Under the pieces are notes generated by a model, which worked only from the letters and a program-made list of their open reading frames with translations, made no database searches and was not told the origin of the DNA. Below, piece by piece: positions 41,676-50,040 of a DNA stretch of 64,000 nucleotides. This DNA comes from an uncultured Bacilli bacterium (GTDB lineage: Bacteria > Bacillota_I > Bacilli_A > RF39 > UBA660), in the NCBI GenBank assembly GCA_934096945.1, contig CAKOND010000004.1, positions 24,397 to 88,396 of the forward strand. Direction: 5' to 3'. Made by a program: the position numbers and the translations under genes. Each line of letters opens with the position of its first letter. The first letter of the stretch is position 1.

Positions 41676-42339
41676 AGTTATTTATGAAGATAATCATTTA
41701 TTAGTGGTAGAAAAACCTCAGAATGTACTGGTTCAAGCTGATAATACAAATGATTTGGACTTACTTACTAGTTTAAAAAAATATATTAAGGAAAAATATA
41801 ATAAACCTGGTGAAGTTTATTTAGGTCTTGTGCATAGACTTGATAGACCTGTTGGTGGTGTAATGGTGTTTGCAAGAACTAGTAAGTCAGCATCAAGGTT
41901 AAGTAATATGATAAGACTTGATGAATTTGAAAAAACTTATTTAGCTATTGTGGAAGGAAAAGTTCCTGATGAAGGTGTATTTGAAGATTATTTGTTAAAA
42001 TTAGAAAATGAAAATAAAACTATTGTGGATAAAAAAGGTAAATATTCTAAATTAAGTTATAAATTGTTAAGTTCTAAAAATGGGCTTAGTTTAGTTAAGA
42101 TAAAACTTGATACTGGTAGATCTCACCAAATTAGAGTGCAATTTTCATCTCGTGGATTTGCTTTGTGGGGAGATCAAAAATATAATTCTAAGGCAAAAGT
42201 TGGGGAGCAAATTGCTTTATGGGCATATGAAATTAAATTTAAACATCCTGTGCGTGAAGAGCTAATGGATTTTAAATGTAATCCACCGATGAATGAACCT
42301 TGGAACTTGTTTGGAGATGTTTTGAATGGAAAGATATAA
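41668..42339 (+). CDS. RluA-family RNA pseudouridine synthase
   Basis: A 223-residue pseudouridine synthase. The catalytic motif is GLVHRLDRPVGGVMVFA with the essential Asp, and the family segments KTYLAIVEGKVP and LDTGRSHQIRVQFSSRG are present. There is no S4 domain. The substrate (rRNA or tRNA) cannot be read from sequence. ATG 41668 overlaps the methyltransferase stop; the in-frame GTG at 41644 is a less likely start. The next gene overlaps by 14 bases. Confidence 0.9.
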   Translation: MNKVIYEDNHLLVVEKPQNVLVQADNTNDLDLLTSLKKYIKEKYNKPGEVYLGLVHRLDRPVGGVMVFARTSKSASRLSNMIRLDEFEKTYLAIVEGKVPDEGVFEDYLLKLENENKTIVDKKGKYSKLSYKLLSSKNGLSLVKIKLDTGRSHQIRVQFSSRGFALWGDQKYNSKAKVGEQIALWAYEIKFKHPVREELMDFKCNPPMNEPWNLFGDVLNGKI

Positions 42340-43153
42340 GGAAATAGAAAGAAGCATTATAAAAAGATTTAGAAAAGAAATATGGGCTAAGTTTGTAAAA
42401 GCTGTTAAAGATTATAAACTTATTAATGAAGGCGATAAAGTTATGGTTTGTATTTCTGGAGGTAAAGATTCTTTTTTGCTTGCTAAGTGCGTGGAAGAAT
42501 TAAAAAAACATGGGGGAGTAAATTTTGATGCTTGTTATGTTTGTATGAATCCAGGTTATAATGAAATAAATAAACAAATGATAATTAAAAATGCTGAAGT
42601 TTTAAATATTGATTTAGAAATGTTTGAAAGTGATATATTTGATGTTGCTAATTTTTTGAATGAAAAAAGTCCTTGTTATATGTGTGCTAGAATGAGAAGA
42701 GGATATCTTTATAATAAAGCAAAGGAACTTGGATGTAATAAAATCGCTTTAGGTCATCATTTTGATGATGTTATTGAAACAACCCTTTTGTCTATGTTTT
42801 ATGGTAGTGAGGTAAAAACTATGTTGCCGAAGCTTCATAGTGAAAACTTTGAAGGACTAGAGCTTATTAGACCACTTTATTTGGTAAAAGAAGCAAATGT
42901 ACTTGCTTGGTGTAAGTATAATGATTTGGCTTTTATTAATTGTGCATGTAAGTTTACGGATAAAGTAAGTAAAAGTGATGAACATATTAGTAAAAGAAAA
43001 GAAATGAAGGAACTTATTAAAAAACTTAGAGAAATAAATCCAGATATTGATTATAATATATTTAAATCTATGGATAATGTTAATTTAAATTGTGTGCTTG
43101 GCATACGAAAAGATGGAGTACATAAAAGCTTTATGGAAGATTATGATAAATAA
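42326..43153 (+). CDS. TtcA-family tRNA thiolation ATPase
   Basis: A 275-residue PP-loop ATPase. The SGGKDS motif (near residue 45) binds ATP; a CYMC pair (near 115) and INCAC (near 210) could ligate an iron-sulfur cluster as in TtcA, the enzyme that makes 2-thiocytidine 32 in tRNA. LGHHFDDVIET is also typical for this family. The operon neighbours are both RNA-modification enzymes. Bacillota paralogues of unknown target exist, so the specific modification is not certain. Confidence 0.87.
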   Translation: MERYKEIERSIIKRFRKEIWAKFVKAVKDYKLINEGDKVMVCISGGKDSFLLAKCVEELKKHGGVNFDACYVCMNPGYNEINKQMIIKNAEVLNIDLEMFESDIFDVANFLNEKSPCYMCARMRRGYLYNKAKELGCNKIALGHHFDDVIETTLLSMFYGSEVKTMLPKLHSENFEGLELIRPLYLVKEANVLAWCKYNDLAFINCACKFTDKVSKSDEHISKRKEMKELIKKLREINPDIDYNIFKSMDNVNLNCVLGIRKDGVHKSFMEDYDK

Positions 43154-43180
43154 TTCTTCTTTTTTATAATATAATTTATT

Positions 43181-43831
43181 ATGAAAAATTATTATGTTAA
43201 AATCATGTCTGTTTTTTTAGGTTTATTTATACTTATGTATGATTATCCAGTTAGGGCTGATTTACCACTTCAGGGTAAAGTAATTGTTGTTGATAGTGGC
43301 CATGGCGGTCTTGATCCTGGTGCTCTTTATAATGATATTTATGAAAAAGATATAACTCTTGCAATTGGTAAATATTTGGAAAAAGATTTGAGTAAAATGG
43401 GTGCTACAGTTATTATGACAAGAAGTGATAATAATGATTTAAGTAATGGAGCTAAAAATCATCGTAAAAAAGCAGATTTTGATGAAAGAATTAAAATTAT
43501 AAATCAAAAATATGTTGATATGTATGTTTCTGTGCATTTAAATTATTTAACTGACTCAAGATATTATGGTGCTCAAGTTTTTTATAATAAAGATAATGAG
43601 AAATTAGCTGAAAGTGTGCAAGAATATTTAAATAAAAATACGAATAGTAATAGAGAAGTAAAAAAAATCCCTACTTCAACATATATGTATGATAAGTTAA
43701 AAACTAAAGGTATTTTAGTGGAATGTGGTTTTTTATCAAATTCTATGGAAAGAAGTAAGCTTGTAACTAAAGAATATCAAATGGAATTTGCTCGAGTATT
43801 ATCTGATGCTATAAGTCATTATTATAATTAA
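43181..43831 (+). CDS. cwlD: N-acetylmuramoyl-L-alanine amidase CwlD-like
   Basis: A 216-residue secreted Amidase_3 enzyme with signal peptide (residues 1-27). Zinc and catalytic motifs: VVDSGHGGLDPG, a Glu in NDIYEKDITL, SVHLN, and VECGFLSN with the second Glu. No binding repeats. In Bacillus cwlD lies after rplM-rpsI and makes muramic-delta-lactam in spore cortex; the location here is the same, hence the assignment. The binding site is poor (TTATT region), so expression may be low or sporulation-specific. Confidence 0.88.
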   Translation: MKNYYVKIMSVFLGLFILMYDYPVRADLPLQGKVIVVDSGHGGLDPGALYNDIYEKDITLAIGKYLEKDLSKMGATVIMTRSDNNDLSNGAKNHRKKADFDERIKIINQKYVDMYVSVHLNYLTDSRYYGAQVFYNKDNEKLAESVQEYLNKNTNSNREVKKIPTSTYMYDKLKTKGILVECGFLSNSMERSKLVTKEYQMEFARVLSDAISHYYN

Positions 43832-43905
43832 GTTAATATTTCACTTTTTCTTCACGAGTTTTTTACATTATATCCATTAATTAGGTATATATTTATTTTG
43901 TCAGT

Positions 43906-43918
43906 TGTGATATAATGT
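43906..43918 (+). promoter_or_regulatory. Extended -10 promoter element before the abi gene
   Basis: TGTGATATAATG contains a TG-extended TATAAT; no clear -35. It resembles the element in front of ftsE. Confidence 0.4.
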
Positions 43919-43939
43919 TTAAAGTAAAGGCGGTATAGT

Positions 43940-44875
43940 GTGAAATCGAAAACATTTAAAACATTAGATGAACAAATTGACATACTTACAAAAAAAGGTT
44001 TAGTGGTTGAAGATATTGAGGCTGCTAAAACTATTTTGTTGCGTGAAAACTACTTTTTCTTAAGTGGTTACCGTCATTTATTTATGAAGCCTGATGATAA
44101 CAAAACTTATCTAGAAGGTACAACATTTAATGAATTATATTCGATGTTTCTTTTTGACAGACAAATAAGAAATATACTTTTTAAAAATATTTTAGTTGTA
44201 GAAAATAATTTAAAAAGTATACTTGCTTATGTAATGAGTAAAAATCATGGGTTTAAAGAAAATAATTATTTGAATCCAAATAACTTTGTAAGGGATTCAA
44301 AAAGGAATAGACAAATTAATGATTTAATTAGAAAAATGAAAAGACAGATAAGTGTTAATAGTAAACAACATAGTGCAACTGCGCATTACCTTATTAATTA
44401 TGGTTATATTCCTCTTTGGGTTGTTGTGAAGGTTTTATCATTTGGAATAGTTGGTGAACTTTATACAATACTTCAGTATCAAGATCAAAAGGAAATTGCT
44501 GATGTTTTTGGTGTTAGTATTGATAGTATGGTGGATTATTTACCAATTGTTGCTAATTATCGTAATTTATGTGCTCATGAAGATGTTTGTTATATAAATA
44601 GAACTCAAAAAGCTATTGATGATACAAAATATCATAAACTATTGTATATTCCTAAAATAAATGAGGAATATATATATGGAAAGAATGATTTGTTTGCATT
44701 AATAATTATTTTAAAACAATTGCTTGATGAAGATAATTTTAATTTGTTTATTAGTGAGATAGGTTATGAACTTGATAGACTTTCAGGTAAATTAAAGGTA
44801 ATTAAGATAGAAAAAGTATTACATGAAATGGGATTCCCAAATAATTTTAAAGAAATAGTGAGGTTAGAAAAATGA
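43940..44875 (+). CDS. Abi family (AbiD/AbiF-like) HEPN protein
   Basis: A 311-residue protein of the Abi_2 family: KTLDEQIDILTKKGLVV at the start, LLRENYFFLSGYRHLF, LFDRQIRNILFKNILVVEN, and a RNLCAHED motif (RxxxxH, near residue 215) typical for HEPN ribonucleases. AbiD/AbiF proteins confer abortive phage resistance in lactococci and are distant relatives of Cas13 HEPN domains. It starts with GTG after AAAGGCGG and its stop overlaps htrA, an unusual partnership. Activity and target are not known. Confidence 0.85.
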   Translation: MKSKTFKTLDEQIDILTKKGLVVEDIEAAKTILLRENYFFLSGYRHLFMKPDDNKTYLEGTTFNELYSMFLFDRQIRNILFKNILVVENNLKSILAYVMSKNHGFKENNYLNPNNFVRDSKRNRQINDLIRKMKRQISVNSKQHSATAHYLINYGYIPLWVVVKVLSFGIVGELYTILQYQDQKEIADVFGVSIDSMVDYLPIVANYRNLCAHEDVCYINRTQKAIDDTKYHKLLYIPKINEEYIYGKNDLFALIIILKQLLDEDNFNLFISEIGYELDRLSGKLKVIKIEKVLHEMGFPNNFKEIVRLEK

Positions 44876-45984
44876 ATGAAGAACAAAACAAACAAAGAAA
44901 AAAAATAGTTTATTATTTAATTGCATTTTTTGTAGGATGCTTGGCTATGTATGCTGTTGTATATTTTTTTCCAACTAGTATAACTGAAAATATTACTAAA
45001 CTTGAAAAAGATGTTACAGTTACTGATAAAGGTATTGCTGATGCTGTTGAAAAGGTTTATGATGCTGTGGTAGTTGTTTCTACTTATAAAGATCAAACTT
45101 TGATATCATCTGGTACTGGATTTGTATATAAAAAAGATAGTAATAACTACTATATTTTGACTAATCATCATGTTATTGATGGTGGTAATAAGGTAACTGT
45201 TACGTTTACAAGTAAAGATGCTGTAGAAACTAAAGTAGTTGGTTCTGATCAATATGCTGATATTGCAGTTTTAAGCTTAGAAAGTACAAAAGATTTGGCT
45301 GTTGCTGAACTTGGTAAAAGTGCAGATTTAAGAGTTGGTGATACAGCGTTTGCAGTTGGTGCACCACTTGATACTGCTTATTCTTGGACTGTTACGAGAG
45401 GTATTGTGTCTGGTAAAGAAAGAGAAGTTGCTGTTTCCCTTAATAATTCGAGAAGTAATGATTATGTTATGAAAGTTTTACAGACTGATGCAGCAATAAA
45501 TTCAGGTAATAGCGGTGGACCTTTATGTAATAGTAATGGTGAAGTAATTGGTATTACATCACTTAAACTTGTAAGTAGTGGTGTTGAAGGTATGGGATTT
45601 GCTATTCCAATTGAAAATGCTATTACTAAGGCTGAACAAATTATAAGTGGTGAGTCTTATGAATATCCTTATTTAGGTATTCAAATGCTAGATATTACTG
45701 ATGCTTATAGTTTATATCAATATTATGATTTAATTAAATCTTCTGGTCTTTCTAGTGGTGTTCTTGTTGCAAGTATAGAAAAAGGTAGTCCAGCTAGTAA
45801 AGCTAAATTTGAAACAAATGATATAATTACTAAAATAGATGGTAATGAAGTTAAAAACTTGGCTTATTTAAGATATTATTTGTATCAACATAAAGTAGGA
45901 GACACTATTAAAGTTACAGTTTATAGAGATGGAAAAACTAAAGAACTTAGTGTTACTTTAGGAACAAATAAGCAAACGACATAG
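44872..45984 (+). CDS. HtrA/DegP-type serine protease
   Basis: A 370-residue membrane-anchored S1C protease: one N-terminal helix (about residues 14-33), trypsin-like domain with catalytic His in TNHHVIDGG, Asp in YADIAVLSL, Ser in NSGNSGGPL, and a C-terminal PDZ domain (about 255-365). Such enzymes degrade or chaperone misfolded exported proteins. The start ATG overlaps the abi stop. A strong hairpin follows. Confidence 0.94.
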   Translation: MNEEQNKQRKKIVYYLIAFFVGCLAMYAVVYFFPTSITENITKLEKDVTVTDKGIADAVEKVYDAVVVVSTYKDQTLISSGTGFVYKKDSNNYYILTNHHVIDGGNKVTVTFTSKDAVETKVVGSDQYADIAVLSLESTKDLAVAELGKSADLRVGDTAFAVGAPLDTAYSWTVTRGIVSGKEREVAVSLNNSRSNDYVMKVLQTDAAINSGNSGGPLCNSNGEVIGITSLKLVSSGVEGMGFAIPIENAITKAEQIISGESYEYPYLGIQMLDITDAYSLYQYYDLIKSSGLSSGVLVASIEKGSPASKAKFETNDIITKIDGNEVKNLAYLRYYLYQHKVGDTIKVTVYRDGKTKELSVTLGTNKQTT

Positions 45985-46001
45985 TTTGCTTATTTAACTT
46001 T
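45965..46001 (+). terminator. Terminator after htrA
   Basis: AAATAAGCAAAC / GTTTGCTTATTT stem (the stop codon in the loop), then AACTTTTT. It lies just before the RDD gene. Confidence 0.8.
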
Positions 46002-46012
46002 TTGGAGGGTAT

Positions 46013-46624
46013 ATGAAATTAAAAAGATTTGTGGCATATTTAATTGATATTTTACTTGTGGGTTTTATTGCTTCCGCTATTGCAAGTATTGATGTATTAA
46101 ATCCTTATTATGATGATTATTTAGATGCTTATGATAAGTTTAATGAAACACTAGATAAAGTTGATGAAAGTAATGTAATTGATGTAGTTACAAGTGGTGA
46201 TTTTACTCTTGAATATAAAAGTGTTTTAAAATATGGTGCTTGTACTTCAATTATTTCCGTTTCTTGTTATTTACTTTACTTTGTTGGTTTTCAAAAATGG
46301 AATAAAAATCAAACTATTGGGAAGAAACTTATGAAAATTAAAGTTGTTAATAAAGATGGTAGTGATAATGTAAGTATATGGAGATATGCCGTAAGAACAA
46401 TATTTGCTTATAATTTGTTTTTTAATAGTTTAGGCATTTGTATAGCATTTTATTTTAGTGGAAAATCTTTCTTAATAACATTTATGGTTGTTAGTTTGCT
46501 GGGGTATTTAATTACTTATGCTGGTTATTTAATGATTTTGTTTAAAAAAGATGGAAGAGGTATTCATGATATGATTGGTGCTACTAAAGTTGTGGAGGTA
46601 GAAAATGTCCCTTGTGAAAGTTAA
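46013..46624 (+). CDS. RDD family membrane protein
   Basis: A 203-residue membrane protein of the RDD family, with helix 1 (RFVAYLIDILLVGFIASAIA, where the usual Arg-Asp-Asp appears as R..ID), a middle loop, and the typical QTIGKKLMKIKVVNKDG motif followed by IWRYAVRTI and DGRGIHDMIGATKVV. Function of the family is unclear; transport or stress roles have been suggested. GGAGG precedes the start. The last codons contain the start of a decayed ybaK gene. Confidence 0.88.
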   Translation: MKLKRFVAYLIDILLVGFIASAIASIDVLNPYYDDYLDAYDKFNETLDKVDESNVIDVVTSGDFTLEYKSVLKYGACTSIISVSCYLLYFVGFQKWNKNQTIGKKLMKIKVVNKDGSDNVSIWRYAVRTIFAYNLFFNSLGICIAFYFSGKSFLITFMVVSLLGYLITYAGYLMILFKKDGRGIHDMIGATKVVEVENVPCES

Positions 46625-46920
46625 AGAATATTTAAAATAATATGGAAAAGATAAAGAAATAATAGAGTTTAATGAGTCTAGTGCAACAGTTAGTGAAGTA
46701 TTGGATGTGGTGAAACAGATATTGCAAAAACTTAATCATATATAGTTGATGGTAAACCTATTTTAATTGTCATGGCTGGTGATAAAAGAAGTGATAATCA
46801 TAAATATATAGCGAATTTTCATGAAAAAACTCATATGATACCAAAAGAAAATTTAGTGGAATTAATTGGTCATGAAGCTGGTGGTGTATGTCCATTATTA
46901 TTCTATTTAAGTTTCTTGAA
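46605..46920 (+). pseudogene. Decayed YbaK/EbsC (aminoacyl-tRNA deacylase-like) gene
   Basis: From ATG 46605 (GGAGG upstream, overlapping the RDD gene) the translation reads SLVKVKEYLK, a TAA, YGKDKEIIEFNESSATVSEV, then after a frameshift IAKTLSYIVDGKPILIVMAGD (approximate), KYIANFHEKTHMIPKENLVE and IGHEAGGVCPL. This is the YbaK/EbsC pattern of Cys-tRNA(Pro) deacylase-like proteins. One stop, at least one frameshift and loss of the C-terminal third make it a pseudogene. Confidence 0.8.
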
Positions 46921-47000
46921 ATTATGTTCATTCTTTGACATAGCCAATATTTTGTTTTGCCATTTTTCTTAAGTAGTTCCGTTATATTTAATTTTATCAT
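46900..47000 (-). pseudogene. Truncated XRE-type regulator fragment
   Basis: On the minus strand ATG 47000 begins MIKLNITELLKKNGKTKYWL, the usual N-terminus of small Cro-like regulators, and is recognisable up to about NLNRI. Beyond that the frame runs antisense through the decayed ybaK. The C-terminal half of the regulator is therefore missing, replaced by the junction near 46905. Confidence 0.6.
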
Positions 47001-47056
47001 AATGTATTCTCCTTATAGACTTATTTTATCTAATAAGAAAAATATAAATAAGATAC

Positions 47057-47152
47057 TTGCATTACCCCTTTTTTGGTTTATAATGTTAATCAAGATAGGA
47101 GTATACATAATGAAATAATAAAACCAGCAAGTTTAAATGCTTGCTGGTTTTA
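47057..47152 (+). other. Orphan promoter, binding site, two-codon ORF and terminator
   Basis: TTGCAT (47057-47062) and TATAAT (47079-47084) with a 16-base spacer are followed by AGGAG, an ATG at 47110, AAA and two stops, then a strong hairpin (AAACCAGCAAG / CTTGCTGGTTT, 47123-47150). The predicted RNA is about 60 bases. It may be the footprint of a deleted gene or a small RNA. Confidence 0.4.
47122..47152. terminator. Bidirectional terminator
   Basis: AAAACCAGCAAG / CTTGCTGGTTTT stem; it overlaps the last codons of the CFI-box gene on the minus strand. Confidence 0.85.
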
Positions 47153-47696
47153 GTCTTATTCTTGCTTTACCTAAATCTTCTTCAGGTGTTTTGATTGTAT
47201 AATCTAAATTTGCATTACTTAGTGCATAGCCAAATTTATTCTTTAGCTCATTTACCATGTTTGTGTAGATTTGAACTGCACTTTCATAACGATTTTGCTT
47301 AATTAAATCATAACATGGTATTATGTATTTATGCGCTAGGACTATTGAATCAATTACTGGACACTTTGCTAATTCGTTACTTATTACAGGCCCAATAATG
47401 TCATATTCTTGTAGTAAATCTTTACCTGAATTAGTTTTCTTTAAATAATTTTCTCTGATAAATCTCAGCGTTTGTAAGACATCGCAATTGTCTTCATATC
47501 CAAGAATTTCACAAACTATTGTAGTTATGAAGCAACCAGATGGCTGATAACCTCCTTCAAGTTTTTTTACATAGCTATAACATGCTTTTTCACTTGCGTC
47601 TTTATATTTGCAAGTTTCTGTACAGTAATATCTGTCTCCCCAGTATTCTTTTTGATTTTTGTCAAAATGCGCACAATTTCCACAGTAATCTGCCAT
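47133..47696 (-). CDS. Cys-rich CFI-box protein
   Basis: A 187-residue soluble protein. The N-terminal 45 residues hold Cys at CGNCAHF, YYCTETCKY and KACYSY, likely a zinc-binding knuckle. A CFITTIVCEILGYEDNCDVL segment with QTLRFIRENYL then follows, which is the CFI-box described in proteins with CFI-box C-terminal domains. The function is unknown to me. It is monocistronic on the minus strand, between a pseudogene zone and a MarR regulator, which suggests accessory status. A GGGGGAATAG site precedes the ATG. Confidence 0.75.
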   Translation of the reverse strand: MADYCGNCAHFDKNQKEYWGDRYYCTETCKYKDASEKACYSYVKKLEGGYQPSGCFITTIVCEILGYEDNCDVLQTLRFIRENYLKKTNSGKDLLQEYDIIGPVISNELAKCPVIDSIVLAHKYIIPCYDLIKQNRYESAVQIYTNMVNELKNKFGYALSNANLDYTIKTPEEDLGKARIRLKPASI

Positions 47697-47774
47697 TTTA
47701 CTATTCCCCCTTCTTGAGTAATATATATTATAGTCTTTTTTTATAAAAAGTCAAGCTTTTTAATTGTAAGGCAC

Positions 47775-47803
47775 TTGACAATTTTTAATTAATGTATTAA
47801 TAT
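47775..47803 (+). promoter_or_regulatory. Promoter of the marR-ABC exporter operon
   Basis: TTGACA (47775-47780) and TAATAT (47798-47803), 17-base spacer. The transcription start would be only about 12 bases before the MarR start codon. Confidence 0.65.
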
Positions 47804-47821
47804 TGTATGGCGGTGGTGGAT

Positions 47822-48274
47822 ATGGAAGATAGATTGCTTTATAATCTAAATTTGTTAAATAAGCTTATTGCGAGAGAATTTATCTGTAATAACAAGGATT
47901 TGTTTAATGGTGAACCCAGTGCAACTCAGATGATTATTATGGATTATATTTTAAATCATCAAGATGAAGATATTTATCAAAGAGATTTAGAAGAAGTGCT
48001 TCACTTAAGGAGAGCCACTGTTTCTGGAGTTCTTCAAACTATGGAAAAACATGGACTAGTTGAAAGAGTTTTGTGTGAGAAAGATGTTAGATGTAAGAAA
48101 ATTATTTTAAAAGAAAAAGCTAAGAAAATGTTTGATATGAAAAGAATGGAATTCTATAAAATGGAAGAAGTTGTTAAAGAAGGCTTAAGTGAAGAAGAAA
48201 TTGAAATATTTTGTCATATAATAAAAAGAATGCAAAATAATATAAATAAATATGCAAATAGAAGAAAGGATTAA
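47822..48274 (+). CDS. MarR family transcriptional regulator
   Basis: A 150-residue winged-helix regulator. The DNA-binding part reads YQRDLEEVLHLRRATVSGVL, then QTMEKHGLVERV with the wing KDVRCKKIIL. Flanking helices form the dimer interface. It is two bases upstream of a pair of ABC exporter genes and probably represses its own promoter and theirs in response to a transported compound. ATG 47822 is preferred to an ATG at 47807, which lies at the expected transcription start. Confidence 0.88.
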   Translation: MEDRLLYNLNLLNKLIAREFICNNKDLFNGEPSATQMIIMDYILNHQDEDIYQRDLEEVLHLRRATVSGVLQTMEKHGLVERVLCEKDVRCKKIILKEKAKKMFDMKRMEFYKMEEVVKEGLSEEEIEIFCHIIKRMQNNINKYANRRKD

Positions 48275-48276
48275 TT

Positions 48277-50040
48277 ATGTTTAAATTATTAAAAAGTTTT
48301 AGAAAAAAAGAATGGTTAATTACTATAGTTAGCACCTGTTTAATAGTAATGCAAGTATGGCTTGAATTAAAGATGCCTGATTATATGTCAAAAGTTACTA
48401 TTTTAGTGCAAACTGAAGGAAGTAAAATGTCCGACATTTTAATAAATGGTGGATATATGCTTTTGTGTGCTTTTGGTAGCTTAGTTGGAGCTGTTATTGT
48501 TGGCTATTTAATTGCTATATTATCTGCAGGGTTTTCTAAGAGACTTAGAGGTAAACTATTTAGAAAAGTGGAAGAAATGTCCATGAGTGAAGTGAAAGAT
48601 TTTTCAACTAATAGTTTGATTACGAGAACTACGAATGATATTACACACGTAGAAATGTTTGTGGGATTTGGCTTACAATTATTAATTAAAGCTCCGGTTA
48701 CAGCTGTTTGGGCTATAACTAAAATACTTAATAAGAGTTGGGAATGGAGTATGGTAACAGCTGTTGCTGTAGTTATTTTACTTGTTGTAATTGGGATTTT
48801 AACAATTATTGTGCTTCCTAAATTTAAGATTGTACAAAAGTTAACAGATAAATTAAATGAAGTTACAAGAGAAAATTTAACTGGTATAAGAGTTGTTAGA
48901 GCTTTTAATGCTGAAGATTATCAAGAAAAGAAGTTTAAAAATGTAAATGATGATTTAACTAATTTACAATTATTTAATCAAAAATCAATGTCAATTATGT
49001 CACCAGTTATGTATTTAATCATGTATATGTTAACACTTATTATATATTTTATAGGTGCTTACCTTATTAAAGATGCAATGATGGCTGATAAAATAGCATT
49101 ATTTGGTGATATGGTAGTATTTTCATCTTATGCAATGCAAATTATTATGTCATTCTTGATGCTTGCTATGATATTTATGATTTTACCAAGAGCAGAGGTT
49201 TCTGCATCAAGAATTAATGAAGTACTTGATACCGATATTAGTGTTAAAGATGGTAATGTAGAAACTAAAAAAGAAGTTGGTACAATTGAATTTAAAAATG
49301 TATCATTTAAGTATCCTGATGCTGAAGAATATGTTCTAAGAAATATATCATTTAAAGCAAATAAAGGAGATACTGTGGCATTTATTGGTTCAACAGGTTC
49401 AGGTAAATCAACTTTGGTTAATTTAGTTGTAAGATTTTACGATGTAACTGAAGGAGAAATACTTGTTGATGGTATAAATATTAAAGATTATAAACTTGAA
49501 TATTTATATAAATTAATTGGTTATGTTCCTCAGAAGGTAGTTATGTTTAATGGAACAGTTAATTCTAATATTGCTTATGGGGAAGCTAAAGAAGAAATAA
49601 CTGATAGTAGAATAAAGGAAGCAGCAAAAGTTGCACAAGCAGATGATTTTGTGTCAAAAATGGATGATGGATATGCATCTCATATAGCTCAAGGCGGCAC
49701 GAATGTTTCTGGTGGTCAAAAACAAAGACTTGCTATTGCACGTGCCATAGCTAAAAATTCGGAAATATATATTTTCGATGACTCATTTTCTGCTTTAGAC
49801 TACAAAACTGATGCTGTTCTTCGTAAAGAGCTAAAAAAATATATGAAAGACGCAACTAGTTTAATTGTTGCTCAAAGAATTGGTACAATAATGAATGCTG
49901 ATAAAATAATAGTTCTTGATAATGGAACATCTGTTGGTGTTGGTACACATGAAGAACTATTAAAGAGTTGTGAAGTTTATAAAGAAATTGCTTTATCACA
50001 ACTTTCAAAGGAGGAATTAGATAATGCCAAGACCAAATAG
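48277..50040 (+). CDS. Heterodimeric ABC exporter, subunit with degenerate ATP site
   Basis: A 587-residue half-transporter: six membrane helices (about residues 15-320), then a nucleotide-binding domain with Walker A GSTGSGKST, signature VSGGQKQR and Walker B IYIFDDSFSALD. The residue after the Walker B Asp is Asp instead of the catalytic Glu, the mark of the degenerate site in heterodimeric exporters such as LmrCD and BmrCD. The next gene supplies the canonical half. With MarR upstream the system is probably a drug or peptide exporter. Confidence 0.92.
   Translation: MFKLLKSFRKKEWLITIVSTCLIVMQVWLELKMPDYMSKVTILVQTEGSKMSDILINGGYMLLCAFGSLVGAVIVGYLIAILSAGFSKRLRGKLFRKVEEMSMSEVKDFSTNSLITRTTNDITHVEMFVGFGLQLLIKAPVTAVWAITKILNKSWEWSMVTAVAVVILLVVIGILTIIVLPKFKIVQKLTDKLNEVTRENLTGIRVVRAFNAEDYQEKKFKNVNDDLTNLQLFNQKSMSIMSPVMYLIMYMLTLIIYFIGAYLIKDAMMADKIALFGDMVVFSSYAMQIIMSFLMLAMIFMILPRAEVSASRINEVLDTDISVKDGNVETKKEVGTIEFKNVSFKYPDAEEYVLRNISFKANKGDTVAFIGSTGSGKSTLVNLVVRFYDVTEGEILVDGINIKDYKLEYLYKLIGYVPQKVVMFNGTVNSNIAYGEAKEEITDSRIKEAAKVAQADDFVSKMDDGYASHIAQGGTNVSGGQKQRLAIARAIAKNSEIYIFDDSFSALDYKTDAVLRKELKKYMKDATSLIVAQRIGTIMNADKIIVLDNGTSVGVGTHEELLKSCEVYKEIALSQLSKEELDNAKTK

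Noticed and set aside
46770..47000. Full 76-codon minus-strand gene
   Set aside because: Only the first 30 or so residues resemble a regulator; the rest is antisense of the ybaK remnant, so it is treated as a fragment.
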